64,000 nt of DNA from Vibrio sp. 16 (GCF_963681195.1 NZ_OY808997.1:1612001-1676000); one strand, 5' to 3'; positions 9,270 to 19,409 are shown, counted from the stretch's first letter. Notes: generated from the sequence alone by a model not told the origin. A program made the numbers and translations.

Positions 9270-10151
9270 TTAGACCTGAGTTCGCCCCAGAGAAATCACC
9301 ACCCTTCGGTTTCGGTCTTTTCCGATCGGTGATGCGTTATCATCCACAGGGCGTCGTTTGCCATAGCCCTGCACTCGAATGCGATCTTCAGGTAAACCTA
9401 ACGACTTAAAGTAATCTTGCAGCACTTCAGCTCGTCGTTCTGAAAGATTTTGACTGGCGCTCTTGCTGTCTTCTGCATCGGTGTAAGTGGACACCAACAC
9501 CAAATCAATATCTTGATTATGACGAATATACTCCGCGATTTGCGCTAAACGCTTCTGTGATTGCTTGTTTAACTCAACACTGGTTCGGTCATAGTGAAGA
9601 ATCGTAAAGGCGATATCTTCAAAGCTATACGGCAATAAATTCGAGATACAGTCACTAAACGCATTGTAGGAATTCTGGAACAGTACTGATGACAACGCGA
9701 CTTCCACACGCTCATCACGACTTTGCCACTCTTGATAACTAAACGTTGGATAACGCCCTTTTTCCAACTCGCTGAGTATACTCCACGCCGTTTGCCCGCC
9801 GACATAGCCGTCAAACTGCTGGAAAAATCGGATGTTGGTGATTCGGTTAGCTCCTTCCCCCGGACGCCACGCCGGTGGCATAGACGTTAAGGAAACATCA
9901 CGTGTTTTCCCCATTGGGCGCTTCATTTTTAACTCAAAATCAAGATTGATCTTTTTGCTGGCAAAAGAAGAAAACACAGCATCGCCATAATTCGGAATGG
10001 GATGAACCAAACGACACTCCAGCGGTGTATTGGTGATCATTTGCCACTGGGACTGTTGTGGCGAAGCCACGTAGCGCACATCCATTGCCCAACTGTTGTG
10101 TGCAATCGTCGCTAAGGCGAGTGTCAGTCCTGTTGCAAACCGCTTCTTCAT
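9270..10151 (-). CDS. motY: Sodium-type polar flagellar motor T-ring protein MotY
   Basis: MotY forms, with MotX, the periplasmic T ring that holds the PomA/PomB stator around the Na+-driven polar motor. The 293 residues match the known Vibrio MotY length. They show a signal peptide (about 1-22, ending NSWA), a beta-rich N-terminal domain, and a C-terminal OmpA-like peptidoglycan-binding domain (about 165-290) with [20 protein letters not shown] and [11 protein letters not shown]. The gene is divergent from rnt, an arrangement known from V. parahaemolyticus. A sigma-54-like site lies 76 bp upstream. Confidence 0.96.
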   Translation of the reverse strand: MKKRFATGLTLALATIAHNSWAMDVRYVASPQQSQWQMITNTPLECRLVHPIPNYGDAVFSSFASKKINLDFELKMKRPMGKTRDVSLTSMPPAWRPGEGANRITNIRFFQQFDGYVGGQTAWSILSELEKGRYPTFSYQEWQSRDERVEVALSSVLFQNSYNAFSDCISNLLPYSFEDIAFTILHYDRTSVELNKQSQKRLAQIAEYIRHNQDIDLVLVSTYTDAEDSKSASQNLSERRAEVLQDYFKSLGLPEDRIRVQGYGKRRPVDDNASPIGKDRNRRVVISLGRTQV

Positions 10152-10226
10152 AGTGTGTTACTTCTCTTAATGACAGCATGGGCTGAGGCGGAATATTGCC
10201 GCGCTCAGTTGAGACAGTAGATACAA

Positions 10227-10243
10227 TGCAAAAATCTCGCCAA
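10227..10243 (-). promoter_or_regulatory. Candidate sigma-54 site upstream of motY
   Basis: The minus strand reads TTGGCGAGATTTTTGCA, with GG and GC separated by exactly 10 bp as sigma-54 needs. The sequence shows only the motif; motY is usually described as a late (sigma-28) gene, so this needs a transcription-start test. Confidence 0.45.
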
Positions 10244-10377
10244 GGTGGCATTCCTTCTACATCACACAAGGAAAAATAAAACTATCAATTACGATTGACT
10301 TTAAATTCGACAATGCGGTTTTTCTTGATCAAAGAATCTGCAATAATGCTGCCCTTGTCACACAATTATAAGCCAAC

Positions 10378-11037
10378 ATGACTGTAGAAAACGAAGCATT
10401 GACGCTTAAAAAACGCTTTCGCGGCTATTTCCCCGTAGTTATCGATGTTGAAACTGCAGGGTTCAACGCCAAAACCGATGCACTTTTGGAAATTTGTGCC
10501 GTTACTTTAAAAATGGATGACAGCGGCGATCTCCAACCCGCATCGACCATTCACTTTCATGTTGAGCCATTCGAAGGCGCCAATATCGAAAAAGAGGCGC
10601 TCGACTTTATCGGTCTTCGTGACCCATTTAGCCCACTTCGTGGCGCAATTCCCGAGTCAGAAGCACTCAAAGAAATTTACAAGCTAGTACGCAAAGAGCA
10701 AAAAGCGGCCGATTGCAGTCGTGCCATCATCGTCGCGCACAATGCTCAGTTTGATCACAGCTTCGTCATGGAAGCCAGTGACCGTAGCAAGCTTAAACGA
10801 GTCCCTTTCCATCCCTTCGCAACCTTCGACACCGCAACGCTAAGCGGCCTCGCTTACGGGCAAACTGTGTTAGCCAAAGCGTGTAAAGCTGCTGGGATGG
10901 AATTTGACAACAAAGAAGCCCACTCTGCTCTCTATGACACAAAAAAAACAGCAGAGCTTTTTTGCGGCATCGTCAATAAATGGAAAGCCCTAGGGGGTTG
11001 GCCACTCATTGACGCTGATGCCGAGAACAATAATTAA
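10378..11037 (+). CDS. rnt: Ribonuclease T
   Basis: RNase T is a 3'-5' exoribonuclease that trims tRNA and other stable RNA ends and turns over tRNA CCA. The 219 residues contain the DEDDh signature: Asp and Glu in VIDVETAGF, Asp in HNAQFDHSF, and His/Asp in [12 protein letters not shown]. The gene is divergent from motY and is followed after 26 bp by the antiporter-family gene, possibly in one transcript. Confidence 0.97.
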   Translation: MTVENEALTLKKRFRGYFPVVIDVETAGFNAKTDALLEICAVTLKMDDSGDLQPASTIHFHVEPFEGANIEKEALDFIGLRDPFSPLRGAIPESEALKEIYKLVRKEQKAADCSRAIIVAHNAQFDHSFVMEASDRSKLKRVPFHPFATFDTATLSGLAYGQTVLAKACKAAGMEFDNKEAHSALYDTKKTAELFCGIVNKWKALGGWPLIDADAENNN

Positions 11038-11063
11038 TAAGTAAACACAACAAAGAGAAAACT

Positions 11064-12389
11064 ATGAATCCTGTTGTTATTTCCGTATGTATCATGCTGC
11101 TCCTAGCACTGATGCGCGTGAATGTCGTGGTTGCCCTGACATTCAGTGCGATTGTCGGTGGTTTAGTTGCAGGCATGAGCTTGAATGACGCGATTGCTGC
11201 TTTTGAAAGCGGCCTTGGGGGCGGTGCAACAATTGCACTTAGCTATGCGATGCTCGGTACATTTGCTGTTGCGATCTCTAAGTCTGGTATCACAGACCTT
11301 CTTGCCAACAGTGTTATCAAACGCATTCACGGCCAAGAGAATGGCTCTGCATCGACAGGTCTTAAGTACGCCGTGCTTGTCGCCTTAGTGCTTGTGACCA
11401 TGTCTTCACAAAACATTGTGCCTGTCCATATCGCCTTTATTCCCATTTTGATTCCACCTCTATTGGGCGTGTTCGCAAAACTGAAGCTAGACCGCCGCAT
11501 GATTGCGTGTGTACTCACCTTCGGCTTAGTGACCCCCTACATGGTGCTACCTGTCGGCTTTGGCGGTATTTTCCTTAATAATATTCTGCTCAAAAACCTT
11601 CATGACAACGGTTTAGAAAATGTCGTTGCTAGTCAGGTTCCTGTTGCCATGCTTCTACCCGCTGCGGGGATGATCTTCGGTTTGTTGACGGCGATTTTCT
11701 TTAGCTACCGTAAGCCTCGTGTCTATGAAGAAACAGAACTTACGCACGTCGAAGAATCCCCTAAAGGCATCAACAAAAAGAACATCTGGGTTGCTGCCGT
11801 GGGTATTGTTGCGGCGTTGTCGGTTCAGCTGACAACAGGATCGATGATTATCGGCGGTTTGGCTGGCTTTATGGTCTTTACCTTCGGTGGTGTGATTGCA
11901 TGGAAAGAGACGCACGACGTGTTTACCAAGGGCGTTCACATGATGGCTATGATAGGCTTTATCATGATTGCCGCAGCAGGCTTTGCCGCAGTAATGAAGC
12001 AGACAGGCGGTGTCGAATCTTTGGTTGAAGCATTATCAACCAGCATTGGTGACAACAAACCAATGGCAGCGCTATTGATGCTGGTTGTAGGCTTGTTGGT
12101 GACTATGGGCATTGGCTCTTCGTTCTCTACGATTCCAATTCTCGCAACGATTTACGTTCCTTTGGCGGCGGCATTTGGTTTCTCACCAATGGCAACCATT
12201 GCGCTTGTGGGCACAGCGGCGGCACTTGGTGACGCAGGTTCACCAGCATCAGATTCAACCTTAGGTCCAACATCAGGGCTTAACGCGGATGGCCAGCATG
12301 AACATATTTGGGAAACCGTCGTGCCCACCTTTGTGCACTACAACATCCCTCTCATCATTTTTGGCTGGATTGCCGCAATGATTCTGTAG
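11064..12389 (+). CDS. Na+/H+ antiporter-family membrane transporter
   Basis: A 441-residue polytopic membrane protein with about 11-12 hydrophobic segments. The region [20 protein letters not shown] (about 391-410) resembles the conserved signature of NhaC-type Na+/H+ antiporters. An N-terminal segment, [19 protein letters not shown], is characteristic of the associated N-terminal domain. The substrate is not fixed by sequence: members of this group have been labelled Na+/H+ antiporters and amino acid transporters. A strong terminator follows. Confidence 0.85.
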   Translation: MNPVVISVCIMLLLALMRVNVVVALTFSAIVGGLVAGMSLNDAIAAFESGLGGGATIALSYAMLGTFAVAISKSGITDLLANSVIKRIHGQENGSASTGLKYAVLVALVLVTMSSQNIVPVHIAFIPILIPPLLGVFAKLKLDRRMIACVLTFGLVTPYMVLPVGFGGIFLNNILLKNLHDNGLENVVASQVPVAMLLPAAGMIFGLLTAIFFSYRKPRVYEETELTHVEESPKGINKKNIWVAAVGIVAALSVQLTTGSMIIGGLAGFMVFTFGGVIAWKETHDVFTKGVHMMAMIGFIMIAAAGFAAVMKQTGGVESLVEALSTSIGDNKPMAALLMLVVGLLVTMGIGSSFSTIPILATIYVPLAAAFGFSPMATIALVGTAAALGDAGSPASDSTLGPTSGLNADGQHEHIWETVVPTFVHYNIPLIIFGWIAAMIL

Positions 12390-12410
12390 CGTCCACCTAG
12401 AAACGAAAAA

Positions 12411-12440
12411 AAGCTGACTTAGTGATAAGTCAGCTTTTTT
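12411..12440. terminator. Bidirectional terminator between the antiporter gene and bamC
   Basis: Stem AAGCTGACTT/AAGTCAGCTT with an AGTGAT loop, A-run on the left and T-run on the right; it serves both convergent genes. Confidence 0.93.
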
Positions 12441-12462
12441 ATTATCTCAGCGTAACGGTAAA

Positions 12463-13491
12463 TTACTCTTGGTTGTTTTTACCAGCTACAGCGCTCAATA
12501 CAGGTACCATATCTTTCAGTAATTCTTCTTCCACTGGCTTACCTGAGGAATCCGTTACGTTAATTGACGTACGGTTACCCAAGTCACCAAACAAGAAGGT
12601 GTAAGTACCTGAACTTAAACCAATTGGCTTAACGCCGATTTCTGTCCAAAACTCATCGTCTGGCGAAGCATACTTCGCTTTTATCGTACCTTGAGACTGA
12701 TTACGCTCTTCAATCGTAAAGCCCATATTTGGCAGTAATCGCGGCAAGCGTTGCCAAAGCACGTTATAAGGCGTTCGAGCAATAATCACAGGGAAACCGC
12801 TTCGGTCGGAGCCCATGGTAATTGGAATATGCTTAACCAATTCTTGCGCTTTGCGCTGTGCTTCTTCACGAAGGTCAAGATCGTAACGCGCCGTCACCAA
12901 GTTAGTCATCAAGGCATTGTAACGTTCTTTATTTAGCGCAGTGACAGGCATCTCTTTGCCTGCTTCTTTCCAGTCGATTAGAGCAATTTTAAAGCCGTGG
13001 CGTCCGCCCGCTTTCACTCTATCGATTTCATAGCGAGCACCAAGTTCAACGTCTTCATCTTCCGATGACCACGTCACCCAATCGGTCTCGACACGTGTCG
13101 CGGTTTGCTCACGAATACCGATGTTTTGCTCTTGAAGCATTTTCATCGCCGTCGCCCAAACAGTGTCGAGCTCACTCTCTCGGAGCAACCATAGGGTTGT
13201 TTCACCTTGCTTACGTTCTGCTCGAGCACCTGGGATTAGCTCTAGCACTTGCTGAGGTGGGCGAATGTCGACCTCTTTTCCGATGCCACCAGCGTAATCA
13301 CCTTGAGGAATTTGATAGTTGGTATAAAACTGAGGCTCCGCACCTTCAGCCATCTTCCATTCTTCTAACGCTGGAGTATCAAGATACTCAAAGTCATCTT
13401 TCGCCTGACGGCGTTGAGTCGCGTTACCAGAACATGCTGTTAAAACAAAAACAGCTAGCGAACTGAGAACTAGCTGGTGAGACAATTTCAT
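12463..13491 (-). CDS. bamC: Outer membrane assembly lipoprotein BamC
   Basis: BamC (NlpB) is a lipoprotein of the BAM complex that inserts beta-barrel proteins into the outer membrane. The 342 residues start with a lipoprotein signal (lipobox LTAC, Cys20). An extended N-terminal segment with DDFEYLDTPALEEWKM, the BamD-contacting region, precedes two helix-grip domains (about 100-210 and 220-335). dapA lies 54 bp upstream on the same strand, as in E. coli dapA-bamC. Confidence 0.95.
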   Translation of the reverse strand: MKLSHQLVLSSLAVFVLTACSGNATQRRQAKDDFEYLDTPALEEWKMAEGAEPQFYTNYQIPQGDYAGGIGKEVDIRPPQQVLELIPGARAERKQGETTLWLLRESELDTVWATAMKMLQEQNIGIREQTATRVETDWVTWSSEDEDVELGARYEIDRVKAGGRHGFKIALIDWKEAGKEMPVTALNKERYNALMTNLVTARYDLDLREEAQRKAQELVKHIPITMGSDRSGFPVIIARTPYNVLWQRLPRLLPNMGFTIEERNQSQGTIKAKYASPDDEFWTEIGVKPIGLSSGTYTFLFGDLGNRTSINVTDSSGKPVEEELLKDMVPVLSAVAGKNNQE

Positions 13492-13511
13492 TGAAACTCC
13501 TGATAAGTAAA

Positions 13512-13533
13512 TGCCGAAGAGTGGTCTTCGGCA
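13512..13533 (-). other. Hairpin between dapA and bamC
   Basis: Stem TGCCGAAGA/TCTTCGGCA with a four-base loop in the 54-bp dapA-bamC gap. In the direction of the operon it lacks a good U-tract, so it is more likely an RNA-processing or partial attenuation hairpin than a full terminator. Confidence 0.5.
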
Positions 13534-13545
13534 ATTTTTCTTAAA

Positions 13546-14424
13546 TTAGTAGATGCAGGCTTCTGTCATTGCTTGAGCCACAATCGGGCGCGCACTTTCT
13601 GACAATTCGGTCAGAGGAAGGCGTAAATCACCGTTTGCGATAAGACCAAGTTTGTGCGCGGCCCACTTCACTGGAATCGGGCTAGACTCAATAAACAAGT
13701 TTTTGTGAAGAGCCATTAATCGCTGATTAATGATTTCCGCTTCGTCAAACTTGCCTTCTTTGGCCAATCGGAACATGGTCGCCATATCTTCAGCGGCAAT
13801 GTTGTTCGTGACAGAAATCACGCCTTGGCCGCCTTGCTTAACGAATTCAAGACCCGTCGCATCATCGCCACTTAGTAAGATAAAATCTTCGCCACAAAGT
13901 TCACGATGAATTGCAATTCGTCCAAGATCGCCCGTTGCATCTTTCAATGCCACGATGTTATCGATTTCCGCTAGGCGTGCAACTGTCTCTGGCTTTAAAT
14001 CTACCGCAGTGCGACCTGGAACATTATATAGGATCTGAGGAACGTCGCTCTCTTCAGCTATCGCCTTATAGTGCTGGAAAAGCCCTTCTTGAGTTGGCTT
14101 GTTGTAGTAAGGAGTGACACTTAAGCAGCCAACAATGCCAGAGTTATTTAGCAAGCGGCTAAACGTGACAGACTCATGGGTTGCATTGGCACCCGTACCT
14201 GCAATCACAGGAATACGGCCATCGGCAAACTCCACCGTCTTCAACACGACTTTGACATGCTCTTCAATAGTTAGCGTTGCAGACTCACCTGTGGTGCCGA
14301 CAGCAACGATACCATTGGTACCCGCGGCTACATGGTAGTCAACAAGCTTCTTTAAGCTGACATAGTCGACTTCGCCATCATGATTAAACGGTGTAATTAA
14401 CGCTACGATACTTCCTGAAAACAT
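13546..14424 (-). CDS. dapA: 4-hydroxy-tetrahydrodipicolinate synthase
   Basis: DapA condenses pyruvate with aspartate semialdehyde, the first committed step of lysine and diaminopimelate synthesis. The 292 residues form a TIM barrel. They contain the GTTGESATL motif, the Tyr of ILYNVPGRT and the Schiff-base Lys in VALKDATGD (about 161). I chose the ATG at 14424 (MFSGSIVAL), which has AGAAGG five bases upstream and gives the usual length, rather than an ATG five codons earlier. It is co-directional with bamC. Confidence 0.97.
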   Translation of the reverse strand: MFSGSIVALITPFNHDGEVDYVSLKKLVDYHVAAGTNGIVAVGTTGESATLTIEEHVKVVLKTVEFADGRIPVIAGTGANATHESVTFSRLLNNSGIVGCLSVTPYYNKPTQEGLFQHYKAIAEESDVPQILYNVPGRTAVDLKPETVARLAEIDNIVALKDATGDLGRIAIHRELCGEDFILLSGDDATGLEFVKQGGQGVISVTNNIAAEDMATMFRLAKEGKFDEAEIINQRLMALHKNLFIESSPIPVKWAAHKLGLIANGDLRLPLTELSESARPIVAQAMTEACIY

Positions 14425-14710
14425 GTCCTTCTCCCTCATTTGTTACTTTCTGCATGGTACTGTAAGGCGATTGAAAAAGACAAGCGATTAACTGCGCTTA
14501 AATCACCTAAATGAATGAATATTTATCAGATGTTAGATATTTGGCAAATTACGCCTTTTATTTGTCTTAATGTCAGTATCGAGTAAGGAAAATCAAACCA
14601 TCGATTCAATTGTATAAAATTAATTCTAAAGCGAAGCACTAGCATTTCTATCACCGCCATCTGTGCTAAGCTATCGAATTAATAATCCTAACAAGATAAT
14701 AAGTGAGACT

Positions 14711-15253
14711 ATGACTCAACATTTGGTGATTACTGCGGTCGGAACCGATCGCCCAGGTGTGTGCAACCAAGTTGTTCACCTGGTCACTCAGTCTGGATGC
14801 AACATTGTTGACAGTCGCATTGCACTTTTTGGCAATGAGTTCACCCTAATCATGCTGCTCTCTGGCAACAATGCAGCCGTCACTCGCGTCGAAACGACAT
14901 TACCTTTGCTTGGTCAAGAGCATAACCTCATCACCATCATGAAGCGCACCTCAACTCATGCGCCGCTTGATACCTCTTACACGATGGAAGTGTTTGTTGA
15001 GTCTGAAGACAAGCCAGGATTGACAGAGCACTTCACGCAATTTTTTGCCGAGAAAGAGATTGGACTTGCTTCATTGAGCGCTCAAACCATTAGCAAAGAA
15101 AAAGTGGGCAGTGAATCTAATCAGTTCCATATCGCTATTACGGCCAGTGTCGATTCCGAACGCAATATCATGCAATTACAAGAAGAGTTTGATGAACTTT
15201 GCCAGAAATTAGCCGTACAAGGCTCACTTAATTTCATTAAAAACAGTCTATAA
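14711..15253 (+). CDS. gcvR: Glycine cleavage system transcriptional repressor GcvR
   Basis: GcvR binds GcvA and, with glycine availability, controls the glycine cleavage operon; it does not bind DNA itself. The 180 residues contain two ACT domains, the first beginning HLVITAVGTDRPGVCNQV and the second YTMEVFVESEDKPGLTEHF. I took the ATG at 14711, preceded by AAGTGAG; an upstream in-frame ATG at 14663 would add 16 residues unlike the family. It is divergent from dapA and followed after 12 bp by bcp, a common gammaproteobacterial pair. Confidence 0.94.
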   Translation: MTQHLVITAVGTDRPGVCNQVVHLVTQSGCNIVDSRIALFGNEFTLIMLLSGNNAAVTRVETTLPLLGQEHNLITIMKRTSTHAPLDTSYTMEVFVESEDKPGLTEHFTQFFAEKEIGLASLSAQTISKEKVGSESNQFHIAITASVDSERNIMQLQEEFDELCQKLAVQGSLNFIKNSL

Positions 15254-15265
15254 AAAGGAAGAACA

Positions 15266-15736
15266 ATGAACACTTTAACTGCAGGCTCGCCAGCACCCGC
15301 ATTTTCATTATTGGATCAAGATGGCAACACCGTGTCACTCGGTGACTTTGCTGGCAAAAAAGTGCTGTTTTACTTCTACCCAAAAGCGATGACACCAGGT
15401 TGTACGGTACAAGCCCAAGGACTTCGTGATGTCAAAGCCGAACTCGATGCGCACAATGTCGTGGTATTGGGTGTAAGTATCGACCCTGTAAAGCGCCTAG
15501 GTAAGTTCATCGAACGTGACGAGCTAAACTTCACCCTACTCTCTGATGAAGACCACGCAGTTGCAGAGCAGTTTGGTGTGTGGGGCGAGAAGAAGTTTAT
15601 GGGCAAGGTCTATGATGGACTGCACCGAATCAGTTTTTTGATTAATGAAGAAGGCGTTATAGAGCACGTGTTCAATAAGTTTAAAACCAAAACACACCAC
15701 GAGGTGGTATTGGATTATCTAAACGAAAACAAATAA
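15266..15736 (+). CDS. bcp: Thiol peroxidase Bcp, single-cysteine form
   Basis: Bcp is a peroxiredoxin that reduces hydrogen peroxide and organic peroxides. The 156 residues show the typical thioredoxin fold with FYPKAMTPGCTVQA; the peroxidatic Cys is residue 46. In E. coli Bcp the motif continues CTVQACGLRD, with a resolving Cys five residues later. Here it reads CTVQAQGLRD and there is no other Cys in the protein, so it must act as a 1-Cys enzyme or use an external thiol. An AAGGAAG ribosome-binding site precedes the ATG. Confidence 0.95.
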   Translation: MNTLTAGSPAPAFSLLDQDGNTVSLGDFAGKKVLFYFYPKAMTPGCTVQAQGLRDVKAELDAHNVVVLGVSIDPVKRLGKFIERDELNFTLLSDEDHAVAEQFGVWGEKKFMGKVYDGLHRISFLINEEGVIEHVFNKFKTKTHHEVVLDYLNENK

Positions 15737-15761
15737 GCGATAGCTCCAAACGAATAAAAAA

Positions 15762-15789
15762 ACGCCAGCGACTTCGCTGGCGTTTTGTT
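15762..15789. terminator. Terminator after bcp, probably bidirectional
   Basis: Stem ACGCCAGCGA/TCGCTGGCGT with a short CT loop, A-run before and TTTGTTTT after, between convergent bcp and the chemoreceptor gene. Confidence 0.92.
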
Positions 15790-15798
15790 TTACTCTGA

Positions 15799-17670
15799 TT
15801 AAACAATAAACTTGTTCAAGATGTTGTCTTGCTCTCGAACATTTTCAGTTTGAACCTGCATCGCGATGTTGGCGTTTTCAGCCGCATCCGCTACCTGAGT
15901 CGACAGATCCTTAATTTTAACCGTGTTGGCGTTAATCTCTTCCGCCACCAAGCTTTGCTCTTCTGCCGCAGAAGCTATCTGCATGTTCATATCGGTAATA
16001 CGTTGGATTGCATCACGAATACGTTGCAGCGCACCATCTGCCGCTTGAGCTTTATCTACTGCGTCAACCGCCGTATTTTTACTCTCGTTCATTGCGGCAG
16101 AGACTGAGCTTGCGCCCGATTGCAACTGTTCGATCATACTGCGGATTTCAGTGGTTGATTCTTGTGTGCGCTGAGCCAATGTACGAACTTCATCAGCTAC
16201 CACCGCAAATCCACGACCAGACTCCCCTGCTCGCGCCGCCTCAATCGCCGCATTCAATGCCAGCAAGTTTGTTTGGTCAGCGATATCGTTAATTACTTTC
16301 AAAATGGTTTCAATGTTCGCCGTCGCTGATTCAAGACCTTGCACTTCTTCAACCGCTTGATCGATACGAGCAGACAAGGTGTCGATTGACATCGTGGTAT
16401 CGCTCACAACCGATGAACCATCTTGAGTAGCTTCATCTGCCTCACGAGCGGCTGCAGCAGCGCCTTGCGCATTGTTCGCGACTTCCGTTGCAGTGACCGC
16501 CATTTCGTTCATTGCCGTGGCAAGCTGTTCAAGCTCTTGCAACTGGCTACGCATTGCTTCTGCTGATTCATGCGACCCTTGGACCGTCATTTCTGTACCA
16601 CGAAGAATTTCCGCGCCAATCGCTTTAGACTGCTGAATTTGCTTTTGTAGCGTTTCGGTAAAGGTGTTGAAGCCTTCTGCTAGCTGAGCAAATTCTTTGT
16701 CCGTGTTCGTGTCAAGGCGCTTAGTTAAGTCCCCCTGTCCAGACGCAACATCTTGAATCGCCGCGTTGAGTACATCTAGAGGGCGCATCAACACACGAAT
16801 CAAGAAGGTCAAAATCAGAACGCTCAATACGACGCCGATAATGCCGTAAATCATCGAGCTACTGCGCATAGAATCGATGGCAGCAAACGCAATGTCTTCG
16901 TCAACAATCGCACCAATATACCAATTTTCAGATGGCACTTTGGTAAAGTGGACAAGGTAGTTCACACCGTCTTTTTCAAAGCGTTGATTGCCTTCGCTCA
17001 CCGTGGCTTTAGGCAGATATGAAGAGAGGTTTTCGCCGTTGTTTTTAGCATCTGGGTGCGCGATCGTCGTGCCGTCTGCGGTGACAATAAATAAGTAACC
17101 TGCGTCAAGTAAGTTAACACTGTTGACCAAGTCAGCAAGACCACCAAGTTCTAAGTCATAGAACATGCCCGCAATAAAACGACCGTTTTCTTTGACCGGT
17201 GTACCGATGGAGATAATCACTTTTTTAGAGGAGACGTCAACATAAGGGGCAGTAACCACCAATTGCCCTTTCGATTTGGCATCAATAAACCAAGGACGGA
17301 CACGCGGATCGTAATCTGGTCCAGCTTCCCAGCCATCATCATTTTCAATCACGAAACCATTGCTCTCATAACCAAAACCTACTGCGAGAAAGCTGCTTTT
17401 CAGTGTTGGTTTCTCAAGAATATTTTTAACGTAAACTTGGTCGTTTGGTGCTAGCTCAATCACTTCTGTCATCGATTTTGCTAGACCTTTTTTACTTTCC
17501 ATCTCTGAGACAACGGTATTTTTGACCCCGTTTACCATCTCAGTCAGGCTGGTATCGACGAGTGCTTCAACCTCTTCTTTAACCGTGCTCAACTGCTGAA
17601 TAGACAACAGAGCAACAGTCACTAGCAGCAATCCAGATGAGGCCGCAACGATCTTCTGGCTAAATTTCAT
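15799..17670 (-). CDS. Methyl-accepting chemotaxis protein with dCache sensor
   Basis: A 623-residue transmembrane chemoreceptor. It has a first TM helix (about 7-28), a large periplasmic double-Cache sensor (about 35-270), a second TM (about 276-298), a HAMP domain (about 300-350), and a cytoplasmic signalling domain with the hairpin tip [20 protein letters not shown]. The sensor contains [12 protein letters not shown] and a later FYDLELGG. This resembles the amino-acid-binding dCache motif, but with Phe in place of a usual Tyr, so the ligand is uncertain. There is no C-terminal CheR-tethering pentapeptide. I chose the ATG at 17670, behind GAGGGAAG. A sigma-28-like promoter is upstream. Confidence 0.94.
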   Translation of the reverse strand: MKFSQKIVAASSGLLLVTVALLSIQQLSTVKEEVEALVDTSLTEMVNGVKNTVVSEMESKKGLAKSMTEVIELAPNDQVYVKNILEKPTLKSSFLAVGFGYESNGFVIENDDGWEAGPDYDPRVRPWFIDAKSKGQLVVTAPYVDVSSKKVIISIGTPVKENGRFIAGMFYDLELGGLADLVNSVNLLDAGYLFIVTADGTTIAHPDAKNNGENLSSYLPKATVSEGNQRFEKDGVNYLVHFTKVPSENWYIGAIVDEDIAFAAIDSMRSSSMIYGIIGVVLSVLILTFLIRVLMRPLDVLNAAIQDVASGQGDLTKRLDTNTDKEFAQLAEGFNTFTETLQKQIQQSKAIGAEILRGTEMTVQGSHESAEAMRSQLQELEQLATAMNEMAVTATEVANNAQGAAAAAREADEATQDGSSVVSDTTMSIDTLSARIDQAVEEVQGLESATANIETILKVINDIADQTNLLALNAAIEAARAGESGRGFAVVADEVRTLAQRTQESTTEIRSMIEQLQSGASSVSAAMNESKNTAVDAVDKAQAADGALQRIRDAIQRITDMNMQIASAAEEQSLVAEEINANTVKIKDLSTQVADAAENANIAMQVQTENVREQDNILNKFIV

Positions 17671-17720
17671 ATCTTCCCTCAAATTTGTCAGTAATAATTA
17701 TAGTTGTTGTAATATTCTTG

Positions 17721-17747
17721 TTATCGCCCTGACTAACGTTTACTTAA
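17721..17747 (-). promoter_or_regulatory. Sigma-28 (FliA) promoter of the chemoreceptor gene
   Basis: The minus strand reads TTAAGTAA, 11 bp, GGCGATAA, against consensus TAAAGTTT-N11-GCCGATAA. The -10 matches 7 of 8. It ends 51 bp before the start codon. Confidence 0.7.
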
Positions 17748-17811
17748 GAAATTTCTTACAAAAACTTACGTGTGTAAATGTAATTTTACGAGAAGATTGC
17801 AAAAACCGACA

Positions 17812-17840
17812 AAAAAAGCCCCAAACTTTTGTTTGAGGCT
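17812..17840 (-). terminator. Terminator of the tusA-like/perM unit
   Basis: On the minus strand the stem AGCCTCAAAC/GTTTGGGGCT (one wobble) is followed by TTTTTTT, about 30 bp after the perM stop. Confidence 0.88.
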
Positions 17841-17869
17841 TTATCTATAAGCGAGAGGAACAAGTGATG

Positions 17870-18940
17870 TTATGTGCTTGGGTGCACCTCCTCGTCGTGG
17901 CTAGGCAGTGCATTCCATACAGCTTTTACCAAGGTTGCTAAAGGAATGGCGAAGAACACCCCCCAAAAGCCCCACAAGCCACCAAATACCAACACCGCGA
18001 CGATAATTGCAACAGGGTGCAAATTAACTGCCTCAGAAAACAGGACTGGTACTAACACGTTGCCGTCTAGCGCTTGGATAATGCCATAAGCAATCAATAG
18101 CCAGTAAAACTGCGGGGTGAGCCCCCATTGAAACAGACCTACCATCGCCACAGGAACCGTAACTGCCGCCGCACCAATATAGGGAATCAGCACAGACAGA
18201 CCAACCGCAACGGCAAGTAATACCGAATAACGCAAGTCAAGAATGGCAAAAGTCACATAGCTAACACCACCAACAATGAGAATCTCCATCACCTTGCCGC
18301 GGATGTAGTTTGAGATTTGCTCGTTCATCTCATGCCACACTTTGTTCGCTAAACGGCGATTACGAGGTAACACGCCGCTCGCCATTTCAATCATTTCTTG
18401 TTTGTCTTTCAGCAGGAAGAAAACAAGCAGCGGCACCAAGATTAGATACACAGCCAAGGTTGCAAGACTAACCAAAGATGCCAATGATCCTTTTACAACC
18501 GTTTCGCCCATGCCGATGGCTTGGTTTTTCGCATTCGTCACCAAAGATTCGACGATTTGGAAGTTTTCGAGTTCAGGATAACGATGAGGAAGTTCAGCGA
18601 TGAAACTCTGCAAACCGACATACATGGTTGGTATGTCATTAATTAGGTTTCCGACTTGTTGCCAGATGGTCGGTACTAAGCCGAATACGGCCACCAGCAT
18701 CAAGCTACTGAATCCAAGTATCACCAGTATGACCGCTAACGTACGAGGAACACCTAAACGAGACAGTTGAGAAACTGGCCACTCCAGCAAGTAAGCAAGA
18801 ACAATGGCAACTAACAAAGGTGCGATTAGATTGCCGAAGAAATAGATGGTAATAAAACCAAATAGGAGAATGGCAACAAGACTCACCGCATGCGGGTCTG
18901 AAAAACGTCTCTTATACCAACGGCTTACCATTTCAAACAT
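17870..18940 (-). CDS. AI-2E family transporter (PerM-like permease)
   Basis: A 356-residue inner membrane protein with about eight hydrophobic segments in the pattern of the AI-2E/UPF0118 family. Conserved features include the C-terminal GGLWGFWGVFFAIPLATLVKAVW. The best-studied relatives export autoinducer-2 (TqsA) or act in Na+ tolerance, but the family is functionally mixed, so no substrate is assigned. The start codon directly follows the stop of the tusA-like gene (TGAATG), implying coupled translation. Confidence 0.9.
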   Translation of the reverse strand: MFEMVSRWYKRRFSDPHAVSLVAILLFGFITIYFFGNLIAPLLVAIVLAYLLEWPVSQLSRLGVPRTLAVILVILGFSSLMLVAVFGLVPTIWQQVGNLINDIPTMYVGLQSFIAELPHRYPELENFQIVESLVTNAKNQAIGMGETVVKGSLASLVSLATLAVYLILVPLLVFFLLKDKQEMIEMASGVLPRNRRLANKVWHEMNEQISNYIRGKVMEILIVGGVSYVTFAILDLRYSVLLAVAVGLSVLIPYIGAAAVTVPVAMVGLFQWGLTPQFYWLLIAYGIIQALDGNVLVPVLFSEAVNLHPVAIIVAVLVFGGLWGFWGVFFAIPLATLVKAVWNALPSHDEEVHPST

Positions 18941-19174
18941 TCAACACATTTCCTTAGTTCTGTTCACGTGGATTCGGAAGTGGTCATCCATCTCTTCAAT
19001 CAACAGGTCAAAAGATTGCTTTTGAAGAAATTTTTGAATATCACTTTTAGAGCTCGATTCGCGAATAAGAATGCAGCAGGAGTCACCAACCTTTAATAGA
19101 TTAGTGTGACGCTTAGCAAGTAACAGTGCCAGCGGACACCGCTCTTGGCGTAAATCCAAAATATTAGGTTCCAT
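18941..19174 (-). CDS. TusA-family sulfurtransferase-like protein
   Basis: A 77-residue protein with the TusA/SirA fold pattern: a DLRQERCPLALLLAK start and the later beta strands. TusA proteins relay sulfur for tRNA thiolation and other pathways through the Cys of a CPxP motif. Here the Cys and first Pro are kept but the second Pro is Ala (CPLA), and a CC pair occurs at about 33-34. It may be a divergent paralogue rather than TusA itself. It abuts perM, and the pair is divergent from bepA. Confidence 0.85.
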   Translation of the reverse strand: MEPNILDLRQERCPLALLLAKRHTNLLKVGDSCCILIRESSSKSDIQKFLQKQSFDLLIEEMDDHFRIHVNRTKEMC

Positions 19175-19409
19175 TCTTTCGCTCGATGCTTATCATGGAA
19201 GCATTGTATAGTGTTTTTTTAAACGCGTCAGTGTAAAAAGTTAGCGACGAAGATCTTTCACACGCCGCTGACTTAGCAGACCTACAGTCCAATATAAGAG
19301 TTGGATTGCGTGACGAAACCATCTCAATGATGAAGTGTCAAAAAGGTACCTGTCAGTCAATCAAATCCAACATCTGACAATGTTATCAATGGAGTATCAT
19401 CTGAAATCT

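Noticed and set aside
12751..13466. ORFs on the plus strand across bamC
   Set aside because: They are antisense shadows of a well-supported lipoprotein gene.
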